Notes: generated by a model from the letters alone, not told the origin. A stretch of DNA of 64,000 bases from Aquimarina sp. U1-2 (GCF_017897595.1 NZ_JAGKIK010000005.1:186001-250000), one strand, 5' to 3'; shown: positions 24,533 to 33,918, counted from the first letter of the stretch. Translations and numbers: made by a program.

Positions 24533-25114
24533 TTATTTCTTTTCAAATATAAAAAAGAGTTCAGTATTCTGTCGTGGTTCTATAGAATTATAACAATTCG
24601 CTAAGGTGTTAATTTTGAAGAAATTCGTAAAAAGAGATTGATATTCTTTAATATTTCCGCCAAATGGTGGTCCGGGATGTTCAAAATCACGCTCAAATAA
24701 AACTCCTACTAATTTACCGCCGGGAGCCAGGAGATTTTCCATTTTCTCACAATACTGTTCACGTTTGTGCGGGGATAGCGCACAGAAAAATGTTTGTTCG
24801 ACAATTAGATCGAATTGACCTTTTAGAGTAAATAAATCATTGATTATCAAGTTTTTAGAAGGGAATTGAGGTACACGTTTCTGAAAATTTGCCAATACGC
24901 TCGCCACCATATCTACTACATATACATTTTTAAATCCTAGATTGAAAAGATACTCGGCTTCATAGGCATTACCACAGCCAGGTATTAAAATGGTAGTAGT
25001 AGGATCCTGTAGTTGATCAAAATAGTGAGTAAGTGGAGGAGATGCAAAGCCAATATCCCAGCCTGTCTGTTTATCGCGATAACGTTGCTGCCAATATGCT
25101 GTATCAAATTTCAT
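24533..25114 (-). CDS. SAM-dependent methyltransferase, TPMT family
   Basis: 193 residues. WQQRYRDKQTGWDIGFASPPL at the N-terminus is the thiopurine S-methyltransferase family block, and ILIPGCGNAYEAEYLFNLGF is the SAM-binding motif I. DLIVEQTFFCALSPHKREQYCEKM follows as motif IV. Members methylate thiols, selenium or related small molecules. It overlaps hslR upstream by 4 nt, so the two are translationally coupled. Substrate unknown. Confidence 0.88.
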   Translation of the reverse strand: MKFDTAYWQQRYRDKQTGWDIGFASPPLTHYFDQLQDPTTTILIPGCGNAYEAEYLFNLGFKNVYVVDMVASVLANFQKRVPQFPSKNLIINDLFTLKGQFDLIVEQTFFCALSPHKREQYCEKMENLLAPGGKLVGVLFERDFEHPGPPFGGNIKEYQSLFTNFFKINTLANCYNSIEPRQNTELFFIFEKK

Positions 25115-25491
25115 TCTTCACTATCATTTTCGGTATACCAATCATCAATATCCCTACGGTCTTTTTTGGTAGGTCTCCCGGTTCCTTTTTTTCGATAATA
25201 ATCTTTAGAATATTTCAATAGATCCAGTTTTTGTAACGATTCTTTGGGAGTAATGTCTTTGCGATAGATGTCAACAAGTTTAGCGCCCACACGATTATCG
25301 GGGGTGTCTAGTACCAAAAGCTCATAGTTTACTTGATTTTTACGAACTGTTATTTTATCGGTAGGATAGATTTCTCTCGAAGGTTTTATAAGATCACCAT
25401 TTACTCTTACTTTACCTTCTTTACAAGCTTTGGTGGCTATGCTTCTGGTTTTGAAGTATCTGATACACCATAAATATTTATCTACTCGCAT
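25111..25491 (-). CDS. hslR: Hsp15-like S4-domain RNA-binding protein
   Basis: 126 residues. The S4 domain fills the first 60 (RVDKYLWCIRYFKTRSIATKACKEGKVRVNG). A basic tail with YYRKKGTGRPTKKDRRDIDDW matches Hsp15 homologues. Hsp15 binds stalled 50S subunits carrying peptidyl-tRNA and helps rescue them. First gene of a two-gene unit with the TPMT-like methyltransferase (ATGA overlap). Family secure; role inferred from family. Confidence 0.9.
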   Translation of the reverse strand: MRVDKYLWCIRYFKTRSIATKACKEGKVRVNGDLIKPSREIYPTDKITVRKNQVNYELLVLDTPDNRVGAKLVDIYRKDITPKESLQKLDLLKYSKDYYRKKGTGRPTKKDRRDIDDWYTENDSEE

Positions 25492-25581
25492 AAAAAATGG
25501 TTAAAATACATGTTATATTACATTAATTCTTAACAAAAGTACAAGAAAATCGTATCTTGCGCCCTCAAAAAAAGTAATGAT

Positions 25582-26565
25582 ATGAACATAATACGACATA
25601 GAATAGCCCTAGGTTTTATTTTGACTATTATTTTTGGGTGTTCTAATGATGATGATAGGGGTTCTGGTGTCACGCCACCTCGAGACCGAGCTACACAGCA
25701 AATCGAAGACGATGAAATTTTACAGGAGTATTTGAAAACCCATTTTTATAGATTTGAAGATGTTTTTACTAATTCAGATACAATTCCTGAGCATCGAGAA
25801 GTAGTGTTTGATAGTATAGATGAGAATAATAGTGATAAGCAATCTATTATAGAAAGTGGTCTAGTAACTACCAAGAAGGTTAATTTTGCAGGAATCGAGT
25901 ATACGTACTACGTTTTAACACTTGATGAAGGTGGGGGTAACACAGCTCGGGTTTCAGACTCTGTTTTAGTGACTTATCGGGGTGAACTACCCTACAGTAC
26001 TGGCGATAAAGTTTTTGATGAGAGCATTTCACCGGTATCTTTTGATTTAGCTGGTAATGTTTTTGGATTTGCGCTTGGATTAGATGGAATCAAAGCGGCT
26101 ACCAGTATCTCTGATAATGGAGATGGAACTATAACTCCTTCTGAAGATTATGGTCATGTAGTAGTGTTTATGCCTTCTGGCTTAGGTTATTTTAATCAAC
26201 CTCCCAGTGGCAGTGGTATTCCTCCGTTTTCTCCTTTAATTTTTAACATACAATTGTATGTCGTGAATCAAGCAGATCACGATCGTGATGGTATACCCTC
26301 TTATTTAGAAGATTTAAATAATGATGGTAATGTTTCTGGAATTGAAGATAACACAGATCAGGATAATGCTTCGAATTTTGCAGATCAAGACGATGATAAT
26401 GATGGTACATTAACTAGAGATGAAATTACTTCTATAGATTTAAATGAAGATGGTATAATTGATCCAGATCCTGCTATGGGAGAATTGATTTTTTACGATG
26501 ACGATGGTGATGGCACTTTTAACCATCTGGATCCTGATGATTCAGAACCCAAAAACGAACAATAA
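25582..26565 (+). CDS. FKBP-type peptidyl-prolyl isomerase lipoprotein with Ca-binding tail
   Basis: 327 residues. Lipobox IIFGC (Cys20) with an acidic SNDDDR tail. The middle (about 100-225) has FKBP features: VSDSVLVTYRGEL, VFDES, GIKAATSI and VVVFMPSGLGYF. The last 85 residues are Asp-rich: DHDRDGIPSYLEDLNNDGN, then DQDDDNDGTLTRDE and DDDGDGTFNHLDPDD. These are thrombospondin type-3/EF-hand-like Ca2+ repeats. A foldase fused to a Ca2+-binding tail is likely tethered to the cell surface or outer membrane. Confidence 0.88.
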   Translation: MNIIRHRIALGFILTIIFGCSNDDDRGSGVTPPRDRATQQIEDDEILQEYLKTHFYRFEDVFTNSDTIPEHREVVFDSIDENNSDKQSIIESGLVTTKKVNFAGIEYTYYVLTLDEGGGNTARVSDSVLVTYRGELPYSTGDKVFDESISPVSFDLAGNVFGFALGLDGIKAATSISDNGDGTITPSEDYGHVVVFMPSGLGYFNQPPSGSGIPPFSPLIFNIQLYVVNQADHDRDGIPSYLEDLNNDGNVSGIEDNTDQDNASNFADQDDDNDGTLTRDEITSIDLNEDGIIDPDPAMGELIFYDDDGDGTFNHLDPDDSEPKNEQ

Positions 26566-26597
26566 AGATGTTGTCTAAAGCATCTTTCTTAAGAAAA

Positions 26598-26634
26598 GTA
26601 ATCTGTTGAAATCATTTACCTTTCAACAGATTAC
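26598..26634. terminator. 14-bp inverted repeat between convergent genes
   Basis: GTAATCTGTTGAAA against TTTCAACAGATTAC, perfect, with a 9-nt loop. The minus strand continues TTTTCTT, so it suits termination of the beta-barrel gene. A smaller AAAGATG/CATCTTT hairpin at 26566-26588 serves the plus strand. Confidence 0.7.
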
Positions 26635-26655
26635 CTCCTAAGTAGTTTTGAAAAA

Positions 26656-27264
26656 TCAAAGATCAAGAGCCAATCCTAAAATGATTTGATTAGGTCTTGA
26701 GTCTACTCTAATGCCTTCGTCAATAGATGCTGCACGATTGCTACTTAGACCTCTTTCATATCGAATATCAGCATTAAGTCGACCTAATTGCAAACCAGCT
26801 CCAAATTGTAAGCCTACCGTAAATTCATTTTTAACATCCCCAAGCCGCACATCGTCCAGGTCATTTTCTACCATATATTGAAGTGAAGGGCCTCCAAAAA
26901 CATGGATAGGGCCTAAAACAGAAACACCTAAAAGAATGGGCAAATCCAGTTTTTGAATATTGTAGTCTAAATCACCACCGGTGGCACTATCATAGGTACT
27001 ATTATTTACAGTATACTGGAGTTCGGGTTTGATGTAGACATTTTCGGTTAAGTTACCTCTTAAAAAAACACCTAAATGATATCCAATACGGTCATCGGCT
27101 CTTCTTGTAAAAATGTTATTTCCTGCGTTGGCCACATCTTGTATTTCTATTTTTCCATTGTCCCCATAATTAAGACCTGCTTTTATACCAAAGGTTAATC
27201 TTTTTTCTTGAGCAAATAAGGCGAATGAACTAAATACTACTAAAAAAACAAATACTTTTTTCAT
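26656..27264 (-). CDS. PorT-family outer-membrane beta-barrel protein
   Basis: 202 residues. Signal peptide MKKVFVFLVVFSSFALFAQ, then amphipathic strands separated by short turns (TFGIKAGLNYGD, YHLGVFLRGN, VYIKPELQYTV, PILLGVSVLGP, VGLQFGAGLQLG) and a terminal aromatic-free ILGLALDL strand. The pattern fits the PorT/outer-membrane beta-barrel domain of Bacteroidetes, of about 8 strands. No enzymatic function is visible. Monocistronic. Confidence 0.85.
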   Translation of the reverse strand: MKKVFVFLVVFSSFALFAQEKRLTFGIKAGLNYGDNGKIEIQDVANAGNNIFTRRADDRIGYHLGVFLRGNLTENVYIKPELQYTVNNSTYDSATGGDLDYNIQKLDLPILLGVSVLGPIHVFGGPSLQYMVENDLDDVRLGDVKNEFTVGLQFGAGLQLGRLNADIRYERGLSSNRAASIDEGIRVDSRPNQIILGLALDL

Positions 27265-27403
27265 TGTAAAAATTATTTTGATGAATAAATTAAGATGATT
27301 TTGGTGTATTGGTTACTTATTACGAAATCGTTATTTATCGAATACAAAAAACTTGCCAAAAGCAGTTCATACCACTTATCAAAGTTTGAAGAAATTCTAT
27401 AAA

Positions 27404-27435
27404 AAAAGCCTTTTGATGCTGCGCAAAAGGCTTTT
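27404..27435 (-). terminator. Intrinsic terminator of the transketolase unit
   Basis: A 12-bp stem AAAAGCCTTTTG against CAAAAGGCTTTT with an 8-nt loop, downstream of the minus-strand transketolase gene, whose strand runs on into TTT. Confidence 0.9.
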
Positions 27436-27459
27436 AAAGTCATAAAAAATGGTATTTTC

Positions 27460-28413
27460 TTATTTTCTTTTTATAACGGCGGTCGCTGCATTTTTGATCG
27501 CAGTAGCATTGAGACCATATTTTTCCATAAGCTGATCAGGAGTACCGCTTTCTCCGAACGTATCCTGGGTAGCGACAAATTCTTGTGGAGCTGGGTAATT
27601 TTTCACCAATACCCGTGAAACACTTTCACCCAAACCACCTAGATAGTTGTGCTCTTCAGCGGTAACAATACATCTTGTTTTTTTAACCGAATTTAGAATA
27701 GCTTCATCGTCTAAAGGCTTTATGGTGTGAATATTGATAACTTCGGCACGAATACCTTCTTCAGCCAGGGTTTCTGCAGCTTGTAAAGCTTCCCATACCA
27801 AATGGCCTGTGGCTACAATAGTCACATCGGTACCTTCTTGTAGCAAAATAGCCTTACCAATTTCAAATTTCTGGTTTTCAGGAGTAAAATTAGCGACTTT
27901 TGGTCTCCCAAAGCGAAGGTATACAGGACCTTGATGTTCTGCTATGGCTATAGTAGCGGCTTTGGTTTGATTATAATCGCAAGTGTTAATTACAGTCATC
28001 CCAGGTAACATTTTCATGAGCCCGATATCTTCTAATATTTGATGTGTAGCCCCATCCTCTCCCAAAGTTAACCCCGCATGTGAGGCACAAATCTTTACAT
28101 TTTTACCGCTATAGGCTATAGATTGGCGAATTTGATCATACACTCGACCGGTAGAGAAATTGGCAAATGTACCCGTAAAAGGAATTTTACCACCTATAGT
28201 TAATCCTGCAGCGATACCCATCATATTTGCTTCGGCGATTCCAACCTGAAAGAAACGTTCGGGATGGTTGGCTATAAACGCATCCATTTTTAAAGAGCCT
28301 ATTAAATCGGCACATAATGCGACTACATTTTTGTTTGTTTTACCTAATTCTTCTAAACCGGCTCCAAAACCAGAACGCGTATCCTTTTTTCCAGTATCTA
28401 TATATTTTTTCAT
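27460..28413 (-). CDS. Transketolase, C-terminal (pyrimidine-binding) subunit
   Basis: 317 residues. Carries the Pyr and C-terminal domains of transketolase: KKDTRSGFGAGLEELGK, FFQVGIAEANMMGIAAGL with the catalytic Glu, the TPP-pocket block GLTLGEDGATHQ, and a C-terminal domain with VTAEEHNYLGGLGESV. Together with the N-terminal subunit upstream it forms a heterodimeric transketolase of the non-oxidative pentose phosphate pathway. A spacer of about 105 nt with repeat debris separates the two. Secure as a split transketolase; DXS-like alternatives lack this layout. Confidence 0.92.
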   Translation of the reverse strand: MKKYIDTGKKDTRSGFGAGLEELGKTNKNVVALCADLIGSLKMDAFIANHPERFFQVGIAEANMMGIAAGLTIGGKIPFTGTFANFSTGRVYDQIRQSIAYSGKNVKICASHAGLTLGEDGATHQILEDIGLMKMLPGMTVINTCDYNQTKAATIAIAEHQGPVYLRFGRPKVANFTPENQKFEIGKAILLQEGTDVTIVATGHLVWEALQAAETLAEEGIRAEVINIHTIKPLDDEAILNSVKKTRCIVTAEEHNYLGGLGESVSRVLVKNYPAPQEFVATQDTFGESGTPDQLMEKYGLNATAIKNAATAVIKRK

Positions 28414-28425
28414 AGGTCTCCCTAA

Positions 28426-28512
28426 CCCTCACAAAGAGAGGTTTTCTTGGGTTGTATTTAAAGGTTATCTTTTCATTAAATATTAAAATCCCTCCTTTTT
28501 AGGAAGGTTAGA
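28426..28512. repeat. Spacer with CCCTCC/GGAAGG inverted repeat debris
   Basis: Contains CTCCCTAACCCTC and CCCTCCTTTTTAGGAAGGTTAGAAGGGC, short complementary C- and G-rich blocks that interrupt two otherwise co-transcribed transketolase genes. It looks like an intergenic repeat insertion; too short to define a family. Confidence 0.35.
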
Positions 28513-28518
28513 AGGGCT

Positions 28519-29364
28519 TTAGTAATCACCTAGGGTTTCAGGGTTTTGAGATAATCCTATTTCTAATTGCTCATCATTAGGTGCTTTGCCGTGCCATGCG
28601 TGTGTATGCATCATAAAATCAACTCCATTTCCCATAACGGTATGTAAAAGTATACAAACCGGTTTACCCTTACCAGTTTTGGCTTTAGCTTCTTGCAATC
28701 CCTCGATAACTGCAGTAATATTGTTTCCTTCTTTAATTTCTAACACGTCCCAACCAAAAGCTTCAAATTTCGCTTGTAAACTACCCATGGGTAATACATC
28801 ATCTGTTGATCCATCAATTTGTTGACCGTTTAAGTCTATAGTGGCAATCAGGTTATCTACTTTATTGGCAGCCGCATACATGATCGCTTCCCAGTTTTGT
28901 CCCTCTTGCAATTCACCATCCCCATGTAGACTGTAGATCAAATGATCATCATTATTTAATTTTTTGGCCTGTGCTGCTCCTATAGCAACAGACATCCCCT
29001 GACCTAAAGATCCTGAAGCAATACGAACACCTGGGAGCCCTTCATGTGTGGTTGGGTGACCTTGTAATCGACTATTGATTAATCTAAAGGTATTAAGCTC
29101 TTCCACAGGAAAATATCCACTTCGTGCCAACACACTATAATAAACAGGGGAAATATGACCATTAGAAAGGAAAAATAGATCTTCTCCTATTCCATCCATA
29201 TCAAAATCGTCTTTTCTTTCCATCACCTCCTGGTATAAGGCAACAAAATATTCTGTACAGCCCAAAGAACCGCCGGGATGCCCTGAATTAACTTTATGCA
29301 CCTGACGTAAAATATCCCTACGTACCTGTGTTGCAAAATCTTCTAATTGTTTTGTTTTTGGCAT
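28519..29364 (-). CDS. Transketolase, N-terminal (TPP-binding) subunit
   Basis: 281 residues from the ATG at 29364 (MPKTKQLEDFATQVRRD); an in-frame ATG at 29424 adds 20 atypical residues. The TPP/Mg2+ motif is GDGELQEGQNWEA followed by IDLNGQQ, and the catalytic His region is NSGHPGGSLG. HGKAPNDEQ at the C-terminus is the usual transketolase H-x-K-P block. Together with the C-terminal subunit it makes one transketolase. Secure. Confidence 0.93.
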   Translation of the reverse strand: MPKTKQLEDFATQVRRDILRQVHKVNSGHPGGSLGCTEYFVALYQEVMERKDDFDMDGIGEDLFFLSNGHISPVYYSVLARSGYFPVEELNTFRLINSRLQGHPTTHEGLPGVRIASGSLGQGMSVAIGAAQAKKLNNDDHLIYSLHGDGELQEGQNWEAIMYAAANKVDNLIATIDLNGQQIDGSTDDVLPMGSLQAKFEAFGWDVLEIKEGNNITAVIEGLQEAKAKTGKGKPVCILLHTVMGNGVDFMMHTHAWHGKAPNDEQLEIGLSQNPETLGDY

Positions 29365-29512
29365 TATAATGCTGATTTCTTGATAATAAAGCCCCAAAAG
29401 TAAAGGTTTTGTATGCGGCGGCAAAATCTATATCCTGCTTTTAATTAAGAATATGTTGTTAATAACAAAACCTTTTCAAAAACCAAAGAGAAGTCATATG
29501 CTATTTGTTACC

Positions 29513-29520
29513 TATCTTTG
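29513..29520 (+). promoter_or_regulatory. -7 box of tgt
   Basis: TATCTTTG fits TAnnTTTG and lies 21 nt before the ATG at 29541. It falls inside the longer reading frame opened at 29505, so the inner start is preferred. No clear -33 box. Confidence 0.55.
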
Positions 29521-29540
29521 CCCCCAATCAAGAAATAGTT

Positions 29541-30671
29541 ATGCAGTTTGATCTTTTGTCTCAAGACCCAGAAAGCAAAGCCAGGGCAGGAAAAATAACC
29601 ACAGATCACGGTGTTATCGAAACTCCGATTTTTATGCCTGTAGGCACCGTAGCTACAGTAAAAGGAGTACATCAAAGGGAGTTGAAAAATGATATTAACC
29701 CTGACATAATTTTAGGTAATACCTATCATTTATACCTTCGGCCACAAACCCCCATACTTCAAAAAGCAGGTGGTTTACATAAATTTATGAATTGGGATAG
29801 AAATATTCTTACCGACAGTGGGGGCTATCAGGTCTATTCGTTATCAGCCAATCGTAAGATCAAAGAAGAAGGTGTGAAATTTAAGTCTCATATCGATGGG
29901 TCGTATCACGTGTTTACCCCAGAGAACGTAATGGAAATCCAGCGTACCATTGGGGCAGATATTATTATGGCTTTTGATGAATGCACTCCGTACCCCTGTG
30001 ATTACCAGTATGCCAAACGTAGTATGCATATGACACATCGGTGGCTGGATCGTTGTATGCAACATTTAGACAAAATTCCGGTTACATATGGATACGATCA
30101 GGCATTTTTTCCGATAGTGCAAGGGAGTACATATAAAGATTTGAGAAAACAGTCGGCAGAATATATTGCTAATGCCGGAGCCGTAGGTAATGCTATTGGT
30201 GGGTTATCAGTAGGAGAGCCTGCAGAAGAGATGTATGAAATGACAGAAGTCGTAACCGCTATTTTGCCCGAGGATAAACCCAGATATTTAATGGGAGTGG
30301 GTACTCCTATCAACATTTTAGAGAATATTGCATTGGGTGTAGATATGTTTGACTGTGTAATGCCCACTCGTAATGGTCGTAACGGAATGTTATTTACTGC
30401 TCATGGTACCATAAATATTAAAAACAAAAAATGGGAAGACGATTTTTCTCCAATTGATGATATGGGTATAACCTATGTAGATATTGAATATTCTAAAGCC
30501 TATCTTAAACACCTATTTTCGGTGAATGAAATGCTTGGCAGGCAAATAGCTTCTATTCATAATCTAGGTTTTTATCTATGGTTGGTTAGAGAAGCCAGAA
30601 AACATATTTTAGCAGGAGATTTTAATTCGTGGAAGAATAAAATGGTTAAACAAATGGATAAACGATTATAG
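29541..30671 (+). CDS. tgt: tRNA-guanine transglycosylase (Tgt)
   Basis: 376 residues from 29541. Exchanges guanine 34 for preQ1 in GUN-anticodon tRNAs. The catalytic Asp is in TDSGGYQVYSL and the nucleophile region is DMFDCVMPTRNGRNG. In E. coli the next segment holds the zinc cysteines C-x-C-x2-C; here the aligned stretch PIDDMGITYVDIEYSKAYL has none, though the later His in SIHNLGFY remains. This may be a lineage trait. lptG follows 85 nt later. Function secure; zinc dependence is questionable. Confidence 0.95.
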   Translation: MQFDLLSQDPESKARAGKITTDHGVIETPIFMPVGTVATVKGVHQRELKNDINPDIILGNTYHLYLRPQTPILQKAGGLHKFMNWDRNILTDSGGYQVYSLSANRKIKEEGVKFKSHIDGSYHVFTPENVMEIQRTIGADIIMAFDECTPYPCDYQYAKRSMHMTHRWLDRCMQHLDKIPVTYGYDQAFFPIVQGSTYKDLRKQSAEYIANAGAVGNAIGGLSVGEPAEEMYEMTEVVTAILPEDKPRYLMGVGTPINILENIALGVDMFDCVMPTRNGRNGMLFTAHGTINIKNKKWEDDFSPIDDMGITYVDIEYSKAYLKHLFSVNEMLGRQIASIHNLGFYLWLVREARKHILAGDFNSWKNKMVKQMDKRL

Positions 30672-30756
30672 AAGAATGATGATGCAGATATCCTTCAACT
30701 CAAATACACTCGGTTTTTAGTCAACATATAAAAGTTTGAAATTAGTAGAATAGACA

Positions 30757-31827
30757 ATGAAGATATTAGACTGGTACATATTAAAGCGCTATTTAGGTAC
30801 ATTTTTTACGATGATTTTACTCTTTATTCCTATCGGAATTATAGTAGATCTTTCAGAAAAAATAGACAATATGCTAGAACACAAAGTTCCTATTGAGGCT
30901 GTAATAGGGTACTATCTGGATTTTACCATATATTTTGCCAATTTATTATTTCCTTTGTTTGTTTTTCTTTCAGTAATTTGGTTTACTTCAAAATTGGCGA
31001 ATAAAACTGAAATTATTGCTTTTTTAAGTTCGGGTGTGTCTTTTTGGCGGTTTTTACGACCTTACATGATAGGAGCTGTTATTATTTGCCTGGGGGCTTT
31101 GGTAATGGGACTTTTTTTGGCGCCCAAAGCTAGTCAGGGATTTAATGAGTTTAAATATTCCTATCTTAAAAAAGGACGAAAAGTACAGGAAACCAAAAAC
31201 GTATATCGACAGCTCAATGATAGTATGTTTTTGTATGCAAATAACTTTAAGCCTTTAGAAAAATCGGCAACCAACTTTACAATAGAGTATTTTGATGGGA
31301 ATACCTTGGATATAAAAATATCGGCTAGAAAAATTACTTTTAAAGATAGTATCTACGAGCTTAAAGATTTTGTAAAGCGTAGAGTTTTAGAAAATGAAGA
31401 TATTATTGAAAAAGCCAATACCAAAGATACCATCCTTCCTTTTAATATAGACGAATTTACCCCGGTCACCTATGTCGCCGAAACCCTAAACTATACCGAG
31501 CTTAGCAAGTTTATAGAAAAAGAAAGTAATCGAGGTTCTTCTGATATCAACCGCTATAAAGTTGTAGCGTATAAACGATGGAGTATACCGGTTTCAGCTT
31601 TTATATTGACAATAATCGGTGTTGCAGTATCATCCATGAAACGAAGAGGAGGTATGGGTGTAAATCTCGCAGTCGGGATATCGCTGGCATTCGTATTTAT
31701 TTTCTTTGATAAGGTTTTAGGAACCTTAGCCAATCAATCCGATTTTCCTCCTGTGGTTGCTGTTTGGTTTCCTAATGTATCTTTCGGAATTTTAGCTATA
31801 TATCTTTTGTACAATGCAAAACGCTAA
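30757..31827 (+). CDS. lptG: LptG/YjgQ-family permease of LPS transport
   Basis: 356 residues. Three N-terminal membrane segments (about 15-35, 55-85, 100-125), a periplasmic beta-jellyroll domain (about 135-255), and three C-terminal segments. This is the LptF/LptG plan. LDWYILKRYLGTFF at the start and SIPVSAFILTIIGVAVSSMKRRGGMGVNLAVGI match the family. With LptB and LptF it lifts LPS from the inner membrane; lptF and lptB are not in the window. It overlaps the EamA gene by 14 nt. Confidence 0.9.
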   Translation: MKILDWYILKRYLGTFFTMILLFIPIGIIVDLSEKIDNMLEHKVPIEAVIGYYLDFTIYFANLLFPLFVFLSVIWFTSKLANKTEIIAFLSSGVSFWRFLRPYMIGAVIICLGALVMGLFLAPKASQGFNEFKYSYLKKGRKVQETKNVYRQLNDSMFLYANNFKPLEKSATNFTIEYFDGNTLDIKISARKITFKDSIYELKDFVKRRVLENEDIIEKANTKDTILPFNIDEFTPVTYVAETLNYTELSKFIEKESNRGSSDINRYKVVAYKRWSIPVSAFILTIIGVAVSSMKRRGGMGVNLAVGISLAFVFIFFDKVLGTLANQSDFPPVVAVWFPNVSFGILAIYLLYNAKR

Positions 31828-32746
31828 ACTTAAAAATTACTTACACCTACATTTTATCGTTTTTATTTGGGGATTTACCGCCATACTCGGTGAATTAATT
31901 TCTATTGAAGCTTTACCTTTGGTATGGTACCGAATGTTTCTTGCATCGGTATTCATATATAGTTATATTGTCTATAGAAAAATTTCATTAGTAGTCTCCA
32001 GATCACTTTTTTTTACATTACTACTTGCCGGGGTTATCATTGCAGCGCATTGGATTACTTTTTTTGCAGCTATCAAAATATCAAATGTTTCGATTACTTT
32101 GGCAATGCTTTCGACCGGAGCCTTTTTTACATCGATTCTCGAGCCTATTTTTTATAAGAGGAAGCTCATCTGGTATGAAGTTATTTTTGGGATGCTCGTA
32201 ATTATAGGACTATATATTATTTTTGAAGTAGAAGGAGATTATTTGTATGGTATTATCTACGCACTTATTTCTGCCTTTCTATCGTCGATATTTTCATTAA
32301 TTAACGGTAAAATCGCACAACGCTATCATGCCGCTACAATTTCTTTTTACGAATTGTTAAGCGGTGCAGGAATTATTACTTTGTATTTGGCGGTGGTACC
32401 ATTTTTTGGAACACATACTGAAGGATTTAGCATATCGTTCTTTCAACTCTCAGGTTCAGATTGGACATATATTGCTATTTTGGCATCAGTTTGTACAGCC
32501 TATGCTTTTATTGGTTCTGTGCAGGTAATGAAGTATTTAAGCCCGTATACCGTAATGCTTACCATTAATCTGGAACCTGTGTATGGTATTTTGTTAGCTG
32601 TTCTTATTTTTGGTGAATCTGAAAAGATGAGTCCGCAGTTTTATTACGGAGCTTTAATTATCATTGCAACTGTACTGTTGAATGGGATTTTTAAAAATGT
32701 GAAAAAAAGAAAAAGTAGCGCAACTTTCTCTAACATTACGAAGTAA
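31814..32746 (+). CDS. EamA/DMT-family transporter
   Basis: 310 residues, ten predicted membrane segments in two five-helix EamA repeats (about 5-140 and 145-295). FIVFIWGFTAILGE opens the first repeat. The second ends with YLSPYTVMLTINLEPVYGILLAVLIFGE, the typical P-x-x-x-x-L-E-P-V helix. Drug/metabolite exporters of this class move amino acids or other small metabolites across the inner membrane; substrate unknown. Overlap with lptG suggests one transcript. Confidence 0.9.
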   Translation: MQNAKLKNYLHLHFIVFIWGFTAILGELISIEALPLVWYRMFLASVFIYSYIVYRKISLVVSRSLFFTLLLAGVIIAAHWITFFAAIKISNVSITLAMLSTGAFFTSILEPIFYKRKLIWYEVIFGMLVIIGLYIIFEVEGDYLYGIIYALISAFLSSIFSLINGKIAQRYHAATISFYELLSGAGIITLYLAVVPFFGTHTEGFSISFFQLSGSDWTYIAILASVCTAYAFIGSVQVMKYLSPYTVMLTINLEPVYGILLAVLIFGESEKMSPQFYYGALIIIATVLLNGIFKNVKKRKSSATFSNITK

Positions 32747-32796
32747 AGTTTTTATATTTGTCTGCTAACTTTAGTTAATTAAATTATATTCTTCAT

Positions 32797-33750
32797 ATGG
32801 AATATTTAGAATTTGAACTCCCCATTAAAGAACTCGAAGAACAGTTCGAAAAAGCTTGCGCGATTGGTCAGGAAAGTGAAGTAGATGTAACAGATACCTG
32901 CAAGCAAATTGAAAAAAAACTTGCAGAAACTAAAAAAGATATCTATAAAAATCTCACTCCTTGGCAACGTGTACAATTATCACGACACCCATCGAGACCT
33001 TATACCTTGGATTATGTAGATGCCATTTGTGGAGAATCCTTTTTAGAACTTCATGGTGATCGTAATGTAAAGGATGACAAAGCAATGATTGGCGGTTTGG
33101 GTAAAATAGGAGATCAAAGTTACATGTTTGTGGGGCAACAGAAGGGGTACAATACCAAAACCAGGCAGTATCGCAATTTTGGTATGGCGAATCCCGAAGG
33201 ATACCGAAAAGCACTTCGATTGATGAAGAGTGCAGAAAAATTTAATATCCCGGTAGTTTGCTTTGTAGATACACCAGGAGCTTATCCCGGACTTGAAGCA
33301 GAAGAACGCGGACAAGGAGAAGCCATTGCCAGAAATATTCTTGAAATGACCCGACTTAAGGTGCCGATTATCGTCGTGATAATCGGAGAAGGTGCCAGTG
33401 GAGGAGCATTAGGTATCGGAGTAGGGGATAAAGTATTAATGTTAGAAAATACCTGGTATTCTGTAATATCTCCAGAATCCTGTTCTTCGATTTTATGGCG
33501 TAGTTGGGAGTTTAAAGAACAAGCGGCAGAAGCTTTAAAGCTAACAGCTTCTGATATGAAAAAGCAAAAGATTATTGATGAAATAGTCAAAGAACCTCTA
33601 GGTGGTGCACACAGCGATAGAGAGAAAATCTTCAAAACCGTTAGAGATAAAATTTCTTCATCATTTAACGAATTTAAAAACTTATCACCAGAAGAATTGG
33701 TAGAAAAACGAATGGAGAAATATGCAAATATGGGAGTCTTTAAAGGGTAG
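32797..33750 (+). CDS. accA: Acetyl-CoA carboxylase carboxyltransferase subunit alpha
   Basis: 317 residues. Transfers the carboxyl from biotin to acetyl-CoA, the first step of fatty-acid synthesis, with AccD. N-terminal [16 protein letters not shown], then [48 protein letters not shown] and [15 protein letters not shown] are diagnostic. TATATTTG at 32753-32760 is a likely -7 box. A strong terminator follows at 33775. Secure. Confidence 0.97.
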   Translation: MEYLEFELPIKELEEQFEKACAIGQESEVDVTDTCKQIEKKLAETKKDIYKNLTPWQRVQLSRHPSRPYTLDYVDAICGESFLELHGDRNVKDDKAMIGGLGKIGDQSYMFVGQQKGYNTKTRQYRNFGMANPEGYRKALRLMKSAEKFNIPVVCFVDTPGAYPGLEAEERGQGEAIARNILEMTRLKVPIIVVIIGEGASGGALGIGVGDKVLMLENTWYSVISPESCSSILWRSWEFKEQAAEALKLTASDMKKQKIIDEIVKEPLGGAHSDREKIFKTVRDKISSSFNEFKNLSPEELVEKRMEKYANMGVFKG

Positions 33751-33774
33751 CCCTTAAAAACTCACTTAATACCT

Positions 33775-33801
33775 AAATCTGAAGTCTTGCGCTTCAGATT
33801 T
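33775..33801 (+). terminator. Intrinsic terminator after accA
   Basis: AAATCTGAAG against CTTCAGATTT, loop TCTTGCG, followed by TTTTTATG. Confidence 0.92.
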
Positions 33802-33843
33802 TTTTATGCTTATTAACAATAATAATTACTTATCAACAGTTCA

Positions 33844-33876
33844 TTTGTTAAAGACTGGTGAACATTCGTATCTTTA
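33844..33876 (+). promoter_or_regulatory. Probable dnaB promoter
   Basis: TTTG at 33844-33847, 21-nt spacer, TATCTTTA at 33869-33876 (one mismatch from TAnnTTTG), 42 nt before the dnaB ATG. Confidence 0.5.
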
Positions 33877-33918
33877 CAAGTAGGGCTATCTCTTTACAAT
33901 TTTTTTACATTCGTAGTC

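Noticed and set aside
27460..29364. DXS (1-deoxyxylulose 5-phosphate synthase) instead of split transketolase
   Set aside because: Two separate subunits with H-x-K-A-P-N and GDGELQEGQNWEA blocks fit heterodimeric transketolase; DXS is a single chain of about 600 residues.
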